In this document: positions 24,589 to 33,419 of the stretch, one piece after another
Layout: each line of letters starts with the position of its first letter
How positions within the stretch are numbered: position 1 is the first letter of the stretch
From: Actinospica robiniae DSM 44927
Lineage (GTDB): Bacteria; Actinomycetota; Actinomycetes; Streptomycetales; Catenulisporaceae
DNA: 64,000 nucleotides
Reading direction: 5' to 3'
Assembly: GCF_000504285.1 (NCBI RefSeq)
Contig: NZ_KI632511.1
Coordinates: 4,647,372 to 4,711,371, forward strand
The notes under the pieces: generated by a model
The model's database searches: none
Seen by the model: only the letters and a program-made list of their open reading frames with translations
What the model was told of the DNA's origin: nothing
Translations under genes and position numbers: made by a program

Positions 24589-25374
24589 CTATAGGCCTTG
24601 CCAGGCCGGCTTGGCGGCGTAGGTCGCGCGGAAGTAGGGGGCGAGCTTGAGTTGGGCGGCCGCGGGCTCGTCGACGACGAGGGTGGCGTGGGGGTGCAAC
24701 TGGAGGGCTGAGGCGGGGACGACGGCGGCGAGGGGGCCCTCGACGGTCGCGGCGACGGCTTCGGCCTTGCCGGCGCCGGTGGCCAGCAGGACGAGGTGGC
24801 GCGCCTGCAGGATGGTGCCGATGCCCTGGGTGATCACGTGGTGCGGCACCTCGTCGAGCGAGTCGAAGAACCGTGCGTTGTCCTCGCGGGTCTGCGGCGT
24901 CAGGGTCTTGATCCTGGTGCGCGAGGCCAGCGAGGAGCAGGGCTCGTTGAAGCCGATGTGGCCGTCCGTGCCGATGCCGAGGATCTGCAGGTCCACGCCG
25001 CCGGCGGCCTGCAGCTGCTGCTCGTACGCGGCGCAGGCGGCCGGGATGTCCTCGCTGGTGCCGTCGGGGCCGGTGAACGAGTCGAGCCCGAGCCCGAGCG
25101 GCTCGAGCACCTCGCGGGCGATGACGGAGCGGTAGGACTCCGGGTGCCCGGCCGGCAGGCCCACGTACTCGTCGAGCTGGCACACCCGCAGCCGGGAGAC
25201 GTCGAGGTGCGCGGGGCCGGCCACGCGGGCGGCCAGCGCACGGTAGATCGGCAGCGGCGTCGAGCCGGTGGCCACGCCCAGCAGCGCGTCCGGCTTGCGG
25301 GCGATCAGCGCGGCGATCGCCTCGGCGATCAGCTCGCCGCCGGCCGCGGCGTCGGGGACGATGACGACTTCCAT
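24589..25374 (-). CDS. nagB: Glucosamine-6-phosphate deaminase
   Basis: A 261-residue NagB, the usual length. It isomerises and deaminates glucosamine-6-P to fructose-6-P and ammonia. Motifs: GVATGSTPLPIYRAL, CQLDEYVGLPAGHPESY with the catalytic Asp, and LGIGTDGHIGFNEPCSS. Its ATG shares one base with the stop of the upstream nagZ-like gene (TGATG), so the two are coupled and follow one operator at 26959-26974. Convergent with nagA. Confidence 0.95.
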   Translation of the reverse strand: MEVVIVPDAAAGGELIAEAIAALIARKPDALLGVATGSTPLPIYRALAARVAGPAHLDVSRLRVCQLDEYVGLPAGHPESYRSVIAREVLEPLGLGLDSFTGPDGTSEDIPAACAAYEQQLQAAGGVDLQILGIGTDGHIGFNEPCSSLASRTRIKTLTPQTREDNARFFDSLDEVPHHVITQGIGTILQARHLVLLATGAGKAEAVAATVEGPLAAVVPASALQLHPHATLVVDEPAAAQLKLAPYFRATYAAKPAWQGL

Positions 25375-26915
25375 CAGTGCTCGCTCTTCCTGTTGGTCAG
25401 CAGTTCGGCGGCGGCCTGCCCGCTCACGCGGGAGCCGCCGTGGGTCAGCACGTCCGCCAGATCCCCGTGCGGCAGGCCGAACTCGACCACCACCGCATCC
25501 GGGCGGGCGGCCTTGACGGCCTCCACCGCGCGCCGCATCCACAGGTTGCGGTGCAGGTCGCGCACGCACAGCAGGAGCGGTCGGGCGGCGGCGCGCTCGA
25601 GCAGCGGGGCCAGGTCGATCTGCGCGTCCTGATCCACCACCGGCGCAACCATCAGGCCCACCGTCTCCGTGCCCTTGGTGGGCGCGGGGATCTGCTCGAC
25701 GGTGGTGTCGGGCAGCAGCTCGGCCAGGGGTTCGGCCAGGCCCCACGGGGTCGCGTCGTCCACGGCGAGGGAGACCACCGGGGAGAACTCGGCCACGTGC
25801 GGGGCCGCTGTCAGCGGCTTGACTTCGCTGCGGACGGCTATCGCGCGCCGGGCCGCTTCCAGCCCCACGGCGCGGTCCGCCGTCGCGCCCGCGGTGGCCT
25901 CGCGCACGGTCCGGGACCAGCGCGCCACGGCCCGGTTGCGCTCGGCCGCCTCGTGCAGCCGCTCGGCCGAGAGCCGGCCCTCGCGCACGGCCCAGACCAG
26001 CGCGTTGCGCAGGTACAGGTACTCGTCCTCGTCGGCCGGGCTACCGCCCCAGCACAGCGCGTCGCAGCCGGCCACGACCGCCTTGACGGTGCCCTCGGCC
26101 ACGCCGTAGCGTCCGGAGATCGCGCCCATGTCGATGCCGTCGGTGACGATCACGCCGTCGTAGCCGAGCTCTTCGCGCAGCAGTCCGGTCAGGATCCGCG
26201 GCGACATGGTGGCGGGCAGCTGCGTGTCGTAGCGCGGGAAGAGGATGTGCGAGGTCATGATCGCCTTCGTGCCCGCCTCGATGGCGGAGCGGAACGGCGC
26301 GAGGTGCAGCAGCTCCAGGGCCTCGTCGTACTCGACCATGGGCAGGCCCAGGTGCGAGTCGCCCGAGGCGTCGCCGTGGCCGGGGAAGTGCTTGGCCGTG
26401 CCGATCACGCCGACCGACTGCAGGCCCCTGATGTACGCGGCGGTGTGCCGGGCCACCAGCTCGCTCTCGGCGCCGAACGAGCGCACCCCGATCACCGGGT
26501 TGTCCGGGTTGGCGTTGACGTCGGCGCAGGGCGCGTAGTTGAAGTTCACGCCCACCTCGAGCAGGTCCAGCCCGATCGAGCGGCCGACCGACTCGGTCAG
26601 CCGGATGTCGTCGACCCGGCCCAGGGCCAGGTTGCCGGGGTAGGAGGAGCCTTCGCCGATCTCCAGCCGGGTGACGTCCCCGCCCTCCTCGTCCAGGGCG
26701 ATCAGCACGTCCTCGTCGGCCTCGCGCAGGCTCGCGCACAGGGCCGCGGTCTGGGCGCGGTCGGCCAGGTTGCGGGAGAAGAGCACGAGCCCGCCGAGCT
26801 CCCTGGCCTCGAGCGCGCGCAGCACCCAGGCCGGAGCCTCGGTGCCGGGCGCGGCCATCTGCAGTACGGCGCCGGCATCCCGGGTGAGCTCCGCCAGCGC
26901 GCCGTGGTTCGGCAT
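25374..26915 (-). CDS. Glycoside hydrolase family 3 beta-N-acetylhexosaminidase (NagZ-like)
   Basis: A 513-residue GH3 protein without a signal peptide, hence cytoplasmic. The NagZ-type signature KHFPGHGDASGDSHLGLP and IALDEEGGDVTRL are clear, with VIVTDGIDMGAI carrying the nucleophile Asp. A second alpha/beta domain (residues ~370-513) follows. It releases GlcNAc from imported chitobiose or from peptidoglycan fragments; its position upstream of nagB under a DasR operator favours the chitin-sugar role. Ribosome-site support at the ATG is modest, with GGATGGTGG just upstream. Confidence 0.9.
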   Translation of the reverse strand: MPNHGALAELTRDAGAVLQMAAPGTEAPAWVLRALEARELGGLVLFSRNLADRAQTAALCASLREADEDVLIALDEEGGDVTRLEIGEGSSYPGNLALGRVDDIRLTESVGRSIGLDLLEVGVNFNYAPCADVNANPDNPVIGVRSFGAESELVARHTAAYIRGLQSVGVIGTAKHFPGHGDASGDSHLGLPMVEYDEALELLHLAPFRSAIEAGTKAIMTSHILFPRYDTQLPATMSPRILTGLLREELGYDGVIVTDGIDMGAISGRYGVAEGTVKAVVAGCDALCWGGSPADEDEYLYLRNALVWAVREGRLSAERLHEAAERNRAVARWSRTVREATAGATADRAVGLEAARRAIAVRSEVKPLTAAPHVAEFSPVVSLAVDDATPWGLAEPLAELLPDTTVEQIPAPTKGTETVGLMVAPVVDQDAQIDLAPLLERAAARPLLLCVRDLHRNLWMRRAVEAVKAARPDAVVVEFGLPHGDLADVLTHGGSRVSGQAAAELLTNRKSEH

Positions 26916-26958
26916 GCCACCATCCTCGTCAGTGATTTAGTAAGGAAGCTTAACCGGG

Positions 26959-26974
26959 AGTGGTTTAGACCATT
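26959..26974 (-). promoter_or_regulatory. DasR operator (dre) upstream of the nagZ-like gene
   Basis: AGTGGTTTAGACCATT, a palindromic match to dre, 44 bases upstream of the nagZ-like start. A second partial half (ATTCTAGTCT) follows. Confidence 0.8.
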
Positions 26975-27002
26975 CTAGTCTCCCAGAGCGCGGCGGACCG
27001 GG

Positions 27003-28613
27003 TCAACCGCGCGGCCAATCCACCCCGGGCGTCCGGTAGAAGCCGATTCCGGCCGCCACCCAGTGCGGCGCCTGGGCCGCGAGCCTCTTCTCGAACGCGC
27101 CGAGATCGTGCGCCGCGGGCGGGGACCAGCCGAGTTCGGCCACCGCGGGCAGCCGCGGGAAGGCGAGGTACTCGAGGTCGGCGAACGACGTGAGCGTCTC
27201 GCCCCACATGGCCGCCTCGACGCCGTACACGGCCGACGCCGGCACCCCGGCCAGGTACGTGGCCGGATCCCACTCGTACGACTGCGCGAGCGGCACCGGG
27301 CCGGCCCAGTCGAGCCCCGGAACCGTGTCTTTGTCGTACTTCTGGTCCAGGTACGCGTGGTTCGCCGGGGCGAGCACCACCTTCGTGCCCGAAGCCGCGG
27401 CGGCCTTGAAGGCCGAGGTCGGGGAGTCCGACGTCCCCCAGTACTCCGCCACCGCCGGCGATCCGGTCTGGGCGTTGGTGATCGCGTCCCAGCCCATCGG
27501 GGTCTTGCCGTCCGCGCGAACCTGCGCGGCGGCCCAAGTCATGAAGCCGGCGTAATCGGTCGCCGAAGTGGCCCTCGCCTCGTCGCCGCCGATGTCGATG
27601 TACGAACCCGGAGTCAGCGCGACCATTTGCTTGAGCACCGTGGAGACGAACGTCTTCACAGTCTGGCTGCCCGTGCACAGCGTGCTGAATCCGGTGTCGA
27701 TGCCGGTGTACGGCGTCGTCGCCCGGCCGTCGCAGGTGAGGTCGCCGTACGCGGACTCAGCCGCGTTCACGTGGCCGGGCATGTCGATCTCGGGGATCAC
27801 CGTGATGTACCGCGATGCCGCGTACGCGACGATCTCCTTGTACTGCGCCTGCGTGTAGTACCCGCCGGTGCCGCCGCCCACCTCGGTGCTCGCGCCGATC
27901 CCGGTGAGCGCCGGGTAGCCGTCGATGGCGATGCGCCAGCCCTGATCGTCGGTCAGGTGGAGGTGCAGGTAGTCGATCTTGTAGCGCGCGACGTCGTCGA
28001 TGTAGTGCTCGACTTCGGCGACGTCGAAGAAATGCCGTGCCACGTCCAGCGAGGCGCCGCGGTAGGCGTAACGCGGGTAGTCGGTCACCGTACCCGCCGG
28101 AACGGCCCAGGACGCGCCCTGGACGGCCTTGCGCGACTCGATGGAGCCCGGGAGCAACTGCCGCAGCGATTGCACGCCCTCGAAGAGCCCGGCGGCCGTC
28201 TGCGCGCTCAGCACGATCCCGCTCGGCTCGACGGAGAGCCGGTAGCCCTCGTCACCCACCACCGCGGGCGCGCCGCTGAGGGTGAGTTCGATCGCGGGGC
28301 CGGACGGCGCGGCGGAGACGACCGGCAGCGTGTAGCCGGTGGCCGGGCGCAGCAGACCGGCCAGGTACGCGGCCACCGGCTCGGCCGCGGGTGACGCCGC
28401 GTAGAGCGCCGTGCCCGAGCCGATGGCGAACTGCTTGCCCGGCGTCCGCACGGCCGAGACCGGCGCGGGCAGGATGCCGGCGTACGCGTCGGCCGGCGCG
28501 GCCGGGCGGGCCGGGGCGGCGGAGGAGGAGCAGCCCGCGAGCAGACTCCCGGCCAGCAGGCCGAACGCCGCCGCGACGGCGACGCGGCTCCCTTGCTTAC
28601 GATTCACGTTCAC
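27003..28613 (-). CDS. Secreted lipoprotein beta-N-acetylhexosaminidase, GH20 (DasD-like position)
   Basis: A 536-residue lipoprotein: signal with lipobox LLAGCSSS (Cys ~28), then a GH20b domain and the GH20 barrel. DYLHLHLTDDQGWRIAIDGY and IDIGGDEARATS hold the substrate-binding Asp and the catalytic Asp-Glu pair. It cuts terminal GlcNAc from chitin oligosaccharides outside the membrane, feeding DasABC. It follows dasC, the same relative place as dasD in Streptomyces, but a strong hairpin (28641-28679) lies between, so it may be partly uncoupled. No dre seen directly upstream. Confidence 0.92.
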   Translation of the reverse strand: MNVNRKQGSRVAVAAAFGLLAGSLLAGCSSSAAPARPAAPADAYAGILPAPVSAVRTPGKQFAIGSGTALYAASPAAEPVAAYLAGLLRPATGYTLPVVSAAPSGPAIELTLSGAPAVVGDEGYRLSVEPSGIVLSAQTAAGLFEGVQSLRQLLPGSIESRKAVQGASWAVPAGTVTDYPRYAYRGASLDVARHFFDVAEVEHYIDDVARYKIDYLHLHLTDDQGWRIAIDGYPALTGIGASTEVGGGTGGYYTQAQYKEIVAYAASRYITVIPEIDMPGHVNAAESAYGDLTCDGRATTPYTGIDTGFSTLCTGSQTVKTFVSTVLKQMVALTPGSYIDIGGDEARATSATDYAGFMTWAAAQVRADGKTPMGWDAITNAQTGSPAVAEYWGTSDSPTSAFKAAAASGTKVVLAPANHAYLDQKYDKDTVPGLDWAGPVPLAQSYEWDPATYLAGVPASAVYGVEAAMWGETLTSFADLEYLAFPRLPAVAELGWSPPAAHDLGAFEKRLAAQAPHWVAAGIGFYRTPGVDWPRG

Positions 28614-28640
28614 CTTCTGGCCGGATGCATGGATATACGC

Positions 28641-28679
28641 AAGGGGACCCGGACGAGTGGCGCTCGTACGGGTCCCCTT
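28641..28679 (-). terminator. Terminator between dasC and the GH20 gene
   Basis: AAGGGGACCCG / CGGGTCCCCTT 11-bp perfect arms, extended inside by ACGAG/CTCGT, 45 bases after the dasC stop. Confidence 0.75.
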
Positions 28680-28723
28680 CGTTGGTTCAGTACCGCGTCA
28701 GCTCGGCTCGTCGCCGTCGGCGC

Positions 28724-29650
28724 TCAGCCCTTGACCGCACCCGCGGTCAGGCCGGAGGCCACCTGGCGCTGCACCAGGAGGAAGAGCGCCACGATCGGCA
28801 CCGCCATCAGCAGCGCCGTGGCCATCACCTCGTTGTAGAGGACCTCCTGGTTGGTGCCGAGGAAGGCGTTGAGGTAGAGCGGCAGGGTGTAGTGGTTCGC
28901 CCCGCTGATCATGAAGTTGGTCAGCTGGAACTCGGTCCAGGTCTGGATCAGCGTGTAGATCGCGGTGGAGACCAGGCCGGGCACCACGAGCGGCAGGATG
29001 ATCCGGAAGAACGCGCCGACCCGGGTGCACCCGTCGACCATCGCCGCTTCCTCGAGCTCCGCCGGGATGCCCGCGACGAAGCCGCGCAGGGTCCAGATGC
29101 AAAACGGCAGGGTCAGCGCCAGCAGGCCGATGACCAGGCCGAACAGGGACTCGGACAGGCCGATCTTCGTGTAGACGTAGACCAGCGGCGCGATCAGCGC
29201 GATCAGCGGCACCATCTGCACGATCATGACCAGCACGATGGCGCTGTTGCGGAACCTGAAGCGGAACCGGGCGATCGCGGTCGCGGCCAGGAAGCCGACG
29301 AGCGTGGCGACCACGACGGTGGAGAAGGTGACGATCAGGCTGTTGCGCAGGGACTGGTAGAAGCTCGAGTCCGTGAGCACCGCGCGGAACGCCTCGAGCG
29401 AGATGTTGCCCGGGATCAGCTGCGGGTGGATCGAGTAGACCTGTCCGAGCGGGGTGACCGCCACGATCAGCATCCAGTAGATCGGGAAGATCCACACCAC
29501 GGAGATGACCACGGCCACCGTGTTCAGCACCCACTTGACGACCTTCTTGCGGGTGGCCCGGGCACTGGTCGGGCGCACGGCGGTCAGCCGCGGGTCGGGC
29601 TCCGGCTCGTACTCGGAACGCCGGGTCGGGGTGAAGGCGGTCGAACTCAC
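28724..29650 (-). CDS. dasC: Sugar ABC transporter permease DasC
   Basis: A 308-residue binding-protein-dependent permease with six membrane segments after a ~40-residue cytoplasmic start. The EAA loop that contacts the ATPase is ELEEAAMVDGCTRVGAFFRI. With DasB it imports N,N'-diacetylchitobiose. The GTG start overlaps the dasB stop (GTGA, 29647-29650), so the two permeases are translationally coupled. No ABC ATPase gene is in the cluster; in Streptomyces the shared ATPase MsiK serves DasABC. Confidence 0.92.
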   Translation of the reverse strand: MSSTAFTPTRRSEYEPEPDPRLTAVRPTSARATRKKVVKWVLNTVAVVISVVWIFPIYWMLIVAVTPLGQVYSIHPQLIPGNISLEAFRAVLTDSSFYQSLRNSLIVTFSTVVVATLVGFLAATAIARFRFRFRNSAIVLVMIVQMVPLIALIAPLVYVYTKIGLSESLFGLVIGLLALTLPFCIWTLRGFVAGIPAELEEAAMVDGCTRVGAFFRIILPLVVPGLVSTAIYTLIQTWTEFQLTNFMISGANHYTLPLYLNAFLGTNQEVLYNEVMATALLMAVPIVALFLLVQRQVASGLTAGAVKG

Positions 29651-30603
29651 TTGGCATCGCCTCCGATGCGGATCAGCTGGCGCAGGTACGGGATGGTGAT
29701 CGCCAGCATGATCACCATGGTCAGGGCGGTGATGGCGGTCGCGACGCCGTAGTTCTGGTGCTGCCAGCCCTGCACGTACGACCAGATGCCGAGGTTGTAG
29801 AAGCCGGCCGGCGGCGCGCTGTTGAACAGGACGAAGATCTGGGTGAAGACCTGCAGGTCCCAGAAGACCGAGAGCGAGGTCATGATCAGCACGACCGGCC
29901 GGATGATCGGCTCGATGACGCTGCGGAAGGTCTGCCAGGCGTTCGCGCCGTCGATGTGCGCGGCCTCGACGAGCTCCTTGGGCACCTGGGTCAGGGCGGC
30001 GTAGAGCATCACCGTGACCATCGGCACGGCGCCCCAGATCACCAGGATGATCACCACGAACCAGCCGGTGTTCTCGTTGACGAACCAGTCGTGGATGTTC
30101 TTGTAGCCGAGCAGGTCGTTGATGATGCCGTACTGCCGGTTGAACATCCACTGGAAGACCAGGGTGGAGACCAGCGCCGGGATCGACCAGACCAGGATCA
30201 GCGCGAAGGTCATCAGGTAGCGCGCCCACGCGGAGATGCGCCGCATCAGCAGCGCGAACAGCAGGCCGACGATCATCGAGCCGCCGACCATCAGCAGCGA
30301 GACGAAGATCGTGCGTACCGTCGTGCTCCAGAAGGAGCCGCTGGTCAGCAGGTTGGTGTAGTTCGTGAATCCGGTCCACTGGCCCTGCAGGGCGGTGCTG
30401 AACTGGCCGACCTGGGTCCAGTTCTGGAAGGACAGCAGGAACATCACGACCAGCGGCAGGCCGAAGATCGCGAGAACGATCAGCAGAGCCGGGCTGAGGA
30501 GGAGATAGGGCGCCAGGCGGCCCTGGCGCCGCCGCTTCGGTGCGGGCGGAGCGGGCCGGCGGCGGCCGGCGCCGACCGGGTCGGCGAAGGTTTGGTCACT
30601 CAT
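29647..30603 (-). CDS. dasB: Sugar ABC transporter permease DasB
   Basis: A 318-residue permease with six membrane segments (first: LAPYLLLSPALLIVLAIFGL) and EAA loop ELVEAAHIDGANAWQTF. Pairs with DasC for chitobiose uptake. ATG 30603 is supported by AGGAGAG eight bases upstream; a Met ten codons earlier overlaps that ribosome site. The gene is separated from dasA by ~180 bases that hold a strong hairpin, so less permease than binding protein is probably made. Confidence 0.92.
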   Translation of the reverse strand: MSDQTFADPVGAGRRRPAPPAPKRRRQGRLAPYLLLSPALLIVLAIFGLPLVVMFLLSFQNWTQVGQFSTALQGQWTGFTNYTNLLTSGSFWSTTVRTIFVSLLMVGGSMIVGLLFALLMRRISAWARYLMTFALILVWSIPALVSTLVFQWMFNRQYGIINDLLGYKNIHDWFVNENTGWFVVIILVIWGAVPMVTVMLYAALTQVPKELVEAAHIDGANAWQTFRSVIEPIIRPVVLIMTSLSVFWDLQVFTQIFVLFNSAPPAGFYNLGIWSYVQGWQHQNYGVATAITALTMVIMLAITIPYLRQLIRIGGDAK

Positions 30604-30689
30604 GCGGGGATACTCTCCTGCGCGGGTCGGCACACCAGGCGATGAGGGGGCGCGGGCAGTGCACCAGTAGTCGTCAGACGGATGATGGC

Positions 30690-30722
30690 TCGCCGTCGCC
30701 CCGGTGTACAGGGCGACGGCGA
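30690..30722 (-). terminator. Intra-operon hairpin between dasA and dasB
   Basis: TCGCCGTCGCCC / GGGCGACGGCGA 12-bp perfect stem with a 9-base loop, 63 bases after the dasA stop and 87 before the dasB start. Likely a partial terminator. Confidence 0.7.
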
Positions 30723-30785
30723 ACTCTTATCGCTGGGAGGGCGGCCGGGCGGACCCGGCCGCCGCCGTCCGAGCGCTTGGAGTGC

Positions 30786-32099
30786 TTAGTTGAGCGCGGT
30801 GGCGATCGCCGTGTCGGTGGCCTTCGCCTGGGTGTCGATCACCGACGCGGTGCAGCCGCCCTTGGCGATGTTCTGCAGCATGGTGTCGATCAGGTTCGGG
30901 GTGCCGCCGTCGACGTTGGTCCACTTCGGAGCCTCGGGCACGAAGTAGGGGTTCTGCTGGCCGGACGCGTACTGGGTGTTCTTGGCGCCGGTCACGTCGC
31001 TGAGCAGGTTGCTGGCGTTCGGGATGTCGCCCGCGGTCGCCATGGTGCCCTCGTTGGCGCTGCTGGTGTAGTCGGCGATCCAGTCCTCGGCCAGGCTCTG
31101 GTTCTTCGAACCGGACGGCACGGCGAGGTCGGAGCCACCGGTGAAGTCCGGCAGGTAGCTGCCGGCCTTGGTCGGGCTGGGGATGTTGAAGTAGATCGAG
31201 GGGACCGGCGAAGCGCCGGTGAAGCCCTTGGGCGGGTTGGCGCTCTCCCAGCCGAGGCCGTAGAGGAACGTGGTGGTGCCGTTCGACCAGGCCGCGTCCT
31301 GGTTCGAGTCGATGCCCGCCGGGTCGTTGTTCTTGCTGGCCTTGAACAGGGTGCAGTAGTTCGCCAGACCGGTCTCGGAGGCCGAGGACTCCAGGGTGCC
31401 GACCCACTTGCCGCTGCTGTCGTCCGCGACGGTGCCGCCGGCGTCGGCCACGAAGGCGAGGCCGAGGTACTCGTCACCGGCCGGGACCTCCATGCCGGTG
31501 TAGCCCTTGACGCCCGCGTTCTTGGTGTTCAGCTTCTGGATGTCGCCGAGCAGGTCCTGCCAGGTGGCCGGGGCCGCGGTTATGCCGGCCGCGGTGGCCT
31601 GCTTGCCGTTGACCATGACCATGCGGTCGGCGGCGTAGTAAGGCACGCAGTAGAGCTTGCCGCCCTGGGTGCAGGAGGAGACCAGGCCCGAGTTCCAGTT
31701 GTCGGAGTTCGGGAACTTGCTCTTGACCGAGGACAGGTCCAGGAAGGCGCCCTCCGAGGCGGGGGTGCCGGCCTGGGTGTTGCCGACCTCCATGACGTCC
31801 GGCGCGGAGCCGGCCTTCACGGCGGTGGAGAACTTGTCAAGGTAGGTGCCCCAGGTCTGGTAGGTCACGTTGACCTTGTCGCCGGGGTGCTGCTGCTCGA
31901 AAGTGCTGACCGCGCTGGTGACAGCGGTCTTCCACCCGGTCTGCGCGTCCACCATGAGCCACACGTTGAGCGTCGTGTTGCCCGCGGCGGTGGTCGAGCC
32001 GCTGCTGCCGGTTGACTTGGACGACGAGGAACACGCCGAGGCCACGAGTGCGACCGAAGCGGTCGCGCAAGCGATGGCGACGAGCTTCTTGCTCTTCAA
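30786..32099 (-). CDS. dasA: Chitobiose-binding lipoprotein DasA
   Basis: A ~437-residue family 1 solute-binding lipoprotein: Lys-rich signal, lipobox VASACSSS, then a Ser/Thr linker and the two-lobed sugar-binding fold (LNVWLMVDAQTGWKTAVTSA at the start). It delivers N,N'-diacetylchitobiose to DasBC at the cell surface. The start is probably TTG 32099: GGAGG stands six bases before it, whereas the ATG at 32105 directly abuts that GGAGG and could not use it. Two dre sites at 32271-32308 lie in the dasA-dasR gap. Confidence 0.93.
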   Translation of the reverse strand: MKSKKLVAIACATASVALVASACSSSSKSTGSSGSTTAAGNTTLNVWLMVDAQTGWKTAVTSAVSTFEQQHPGDKVNVTYQTWGTYLDKFSTAVKAGSAPDVMEVGNTQAGTPASEGAFLDLSSVKSKFPNSDNWNSGLVSSCTQGGKLYCVPYYAADRMVMVNGKQATAAGITAAPATWQDLLGDIQKLNTKNAGVKGYTGMEVPAGDEYLGLAFVADAGGTVADDSSGKWVGTLESSASETGLANYCTLFKASKNNDPAGIDSNQDAAWSNGTTTFLYGLGWESANPPKGFTGASPVPSIYFNIPSPTKAGSYLPDFTGGSDLAVPSGSKNQSLAEDWIADYTSSANEGTMATAGDIPNASNLLSDVTGAKNTQYASGQQNPYFVPEAPKWTNVDGGTPNLIDTMLQNIAKGGCTASVIDTQAKATDTAIATALN

Positions 32100-32270
32100 A
32101 ACCATCCTCCGTTGGAAGGTAATCGGACGGCACCGCTGATCTCGGCCGGCCATCCTGAGCTTGGCCGGGCTTCGATCCGGTGCACACTGGGGGTGGAGCG
32201 TGTGTGTGCGGTCTTGCTGGTGATGCGGCGGCGTCCGGGGCGGGTTGGCGCCCGCCGTCGGCTACCTCTC

Positions 32271-32286
32271 AATGGTTTAGACCAGT
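32271..32286. promoter_or_regulatory. DasR operator (dre) in the dasA-dasR intergenic region, site 1
   Basis: AATGGTTTAGACCAGT; read on the minus strand as ACTGGTCTAAACCATT, matching the dre consensus closely. About 172 bases upstream of dasA. Confidence 0.8.
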
Positions 32287-32292
32287 TCGGAG

Positions 32293-32308
32293 AGTGGCAT
32301 AGACCAAT
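32293..32308. promoter_or_regulatory. DasR operator (dre) in the dasA-dasR intergenic region, site 2
   Basis: AGTGGCATAGACCAAT, a weaker dre match, 22 bases (two helical turns) from site 1, so two DasR dimers could sit on the same face of the DNA. Confidence 0.72.
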
Positions 32309-32393
32309 CCGTACCGTCAAGGGATTCGGGCCCGGTTCGGCTAACCCGTTATCAAGGCGTCACCGGGGGCAGGGTTCTCTTAACCAAGTGGTC

Positions 32394-32405
32394 CGTACCG
32401 GTACG
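32394..32405. promoter_or_regulatory. Perfect 12-bp palindrome upstream of dasR
   Basis: CGTACCGGTACG, within AGTGGTCCGTACCGGTACGT, 141 bases before dasR. Could be a weak DasR site or the operator of another regulator; the match to dre is only about 10 of 16. Confidence 0.35.
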
Positions 32406-32545
32406 TACCTTGGCTATCCTCAGTCACTCGAGACCGCCGACCCGGCGGTGCTTCACTTCTGTCTGGCAGCATGGCATCTTGCGACTGAGTTGACCGGAGT
32501 CGAATAGTGTCTGCCGGGCGGGAAACGTGATTCCAGGGAGGTGCC

Positions 32546-33340
32546 GTGGCGTTCGAAGAGGATGATCAATCGCTCCTCCACGACGAACAGGGTCAAGGTG
32601 AAGGCGTGGCGACGGCCGGAGAGCCGGTGGCCCGCGAACCCAAGTACTACCGGCTCAAGCGGCATCTGCTGGAGCTGACCCAGTCCAGCCCGCCCGGAAC
32701 GCCGGTACCGCCCGAGCGCACCCTCGCCGAGGAGTTCGACACCTCCCGCACCACCGTCCGCCAGGCTTTGGCAGAGCTCGTGGTCGAGGGCCGGCTCGAG
32801 CGGATCCAGGGCAAGGGCACCTTCGTGGCCAAGCCGAAGGTGGCCCAGTCGCTGCAGCTGACCTCTTATACCGAGGACATGCGCGCGCAGGGCCTCGAGC
32901 CCGCCTCGCGTCTGCTCGAGGTCGGATACGTCAACGCCGACGCGGATCTGGCCGAGCTGCTGCGCATCCGCGACGGCGCCAGGGTGCTGCGGATCGAGCG
33001 GCTGCGCCTGGCCAACGGCGAGCCGATGGCCATCGAGGCGACGCACCTGTCGGCTAAGCGCTTTCCCGGCCTGCGCCGGCATCTGACGAAGTATTCGTCG
33101 CTCTACTCGGCCCTGAGCGCAGAGTACGGCGTGCACCTGGCCCAGGCCGAGGAGACGATCGAGACCGCGCTGGCCACCCCGCGCGAGGCCGCGCTGCTCG
33201 GCACCGACACCGGCCTGCCGATGCTGCTGCTCTCCCGCCACTCGCTGGACGAGGAGAGCGAGCCGGTGGAGTGGGTGCGCTCGATCTACCGCGGCGACCG
33301 GTACAAGTTCCTGGCCCGGCTGACCCGGCCCGCGGAGTAG
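32546..33340 (+). CDS. dasR: GntR/HutC-family regulator DasR
   Basis: A 264-residue HutC-type GntR regulator. The winged helix [20 protein letters not shown] (residues ~52-72) is followed by [17 protein letters not shown] and a UTRA ligand-binding domain in which glucosamine-6-phosphate or GlcNAc-6-P releases DNA binding. Gene place (divergent from dasA) and five dre-like sites in the window support DasR. In Streptomyces it represses chitin/GlcNAc use and links nutrient state to development and antibiotics. GTG 32546 is preceded by GGGAGGTGCC. bioD follows after 79 bases. Confidence 0.94.
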   Translation: MAFEEDDQSLLHDEQGQGEGVATAGEPVAREPKYYRLKRHLLELTQSSPPGTPVPPERTLAEEFDTSRTTVRQALAELVVEGRLERIQGKGTFVAKPKVAQSLQLTSYTEDMRAQGLEPASRLLEVGYVNADADLAELLRIRDGARVLRIERLRLANGEPMAIEATHLSAKRFPGLRRHLTKYSSLYSALSAEYGVHLAQAEETIETALATPREAALLGTDTGLPMLLLSRHSLDEESEPVEWVRSIYRGDRYKFLARLTRPAE

Positions 33341-33419
33341 TGGAGCAGCCGGAGTAGTGGAGTAAGGGCACAACGAGCGCCGCGCAGCACCGGCGCCCAA
33401 CGGAAGTAGCGAACGCACC

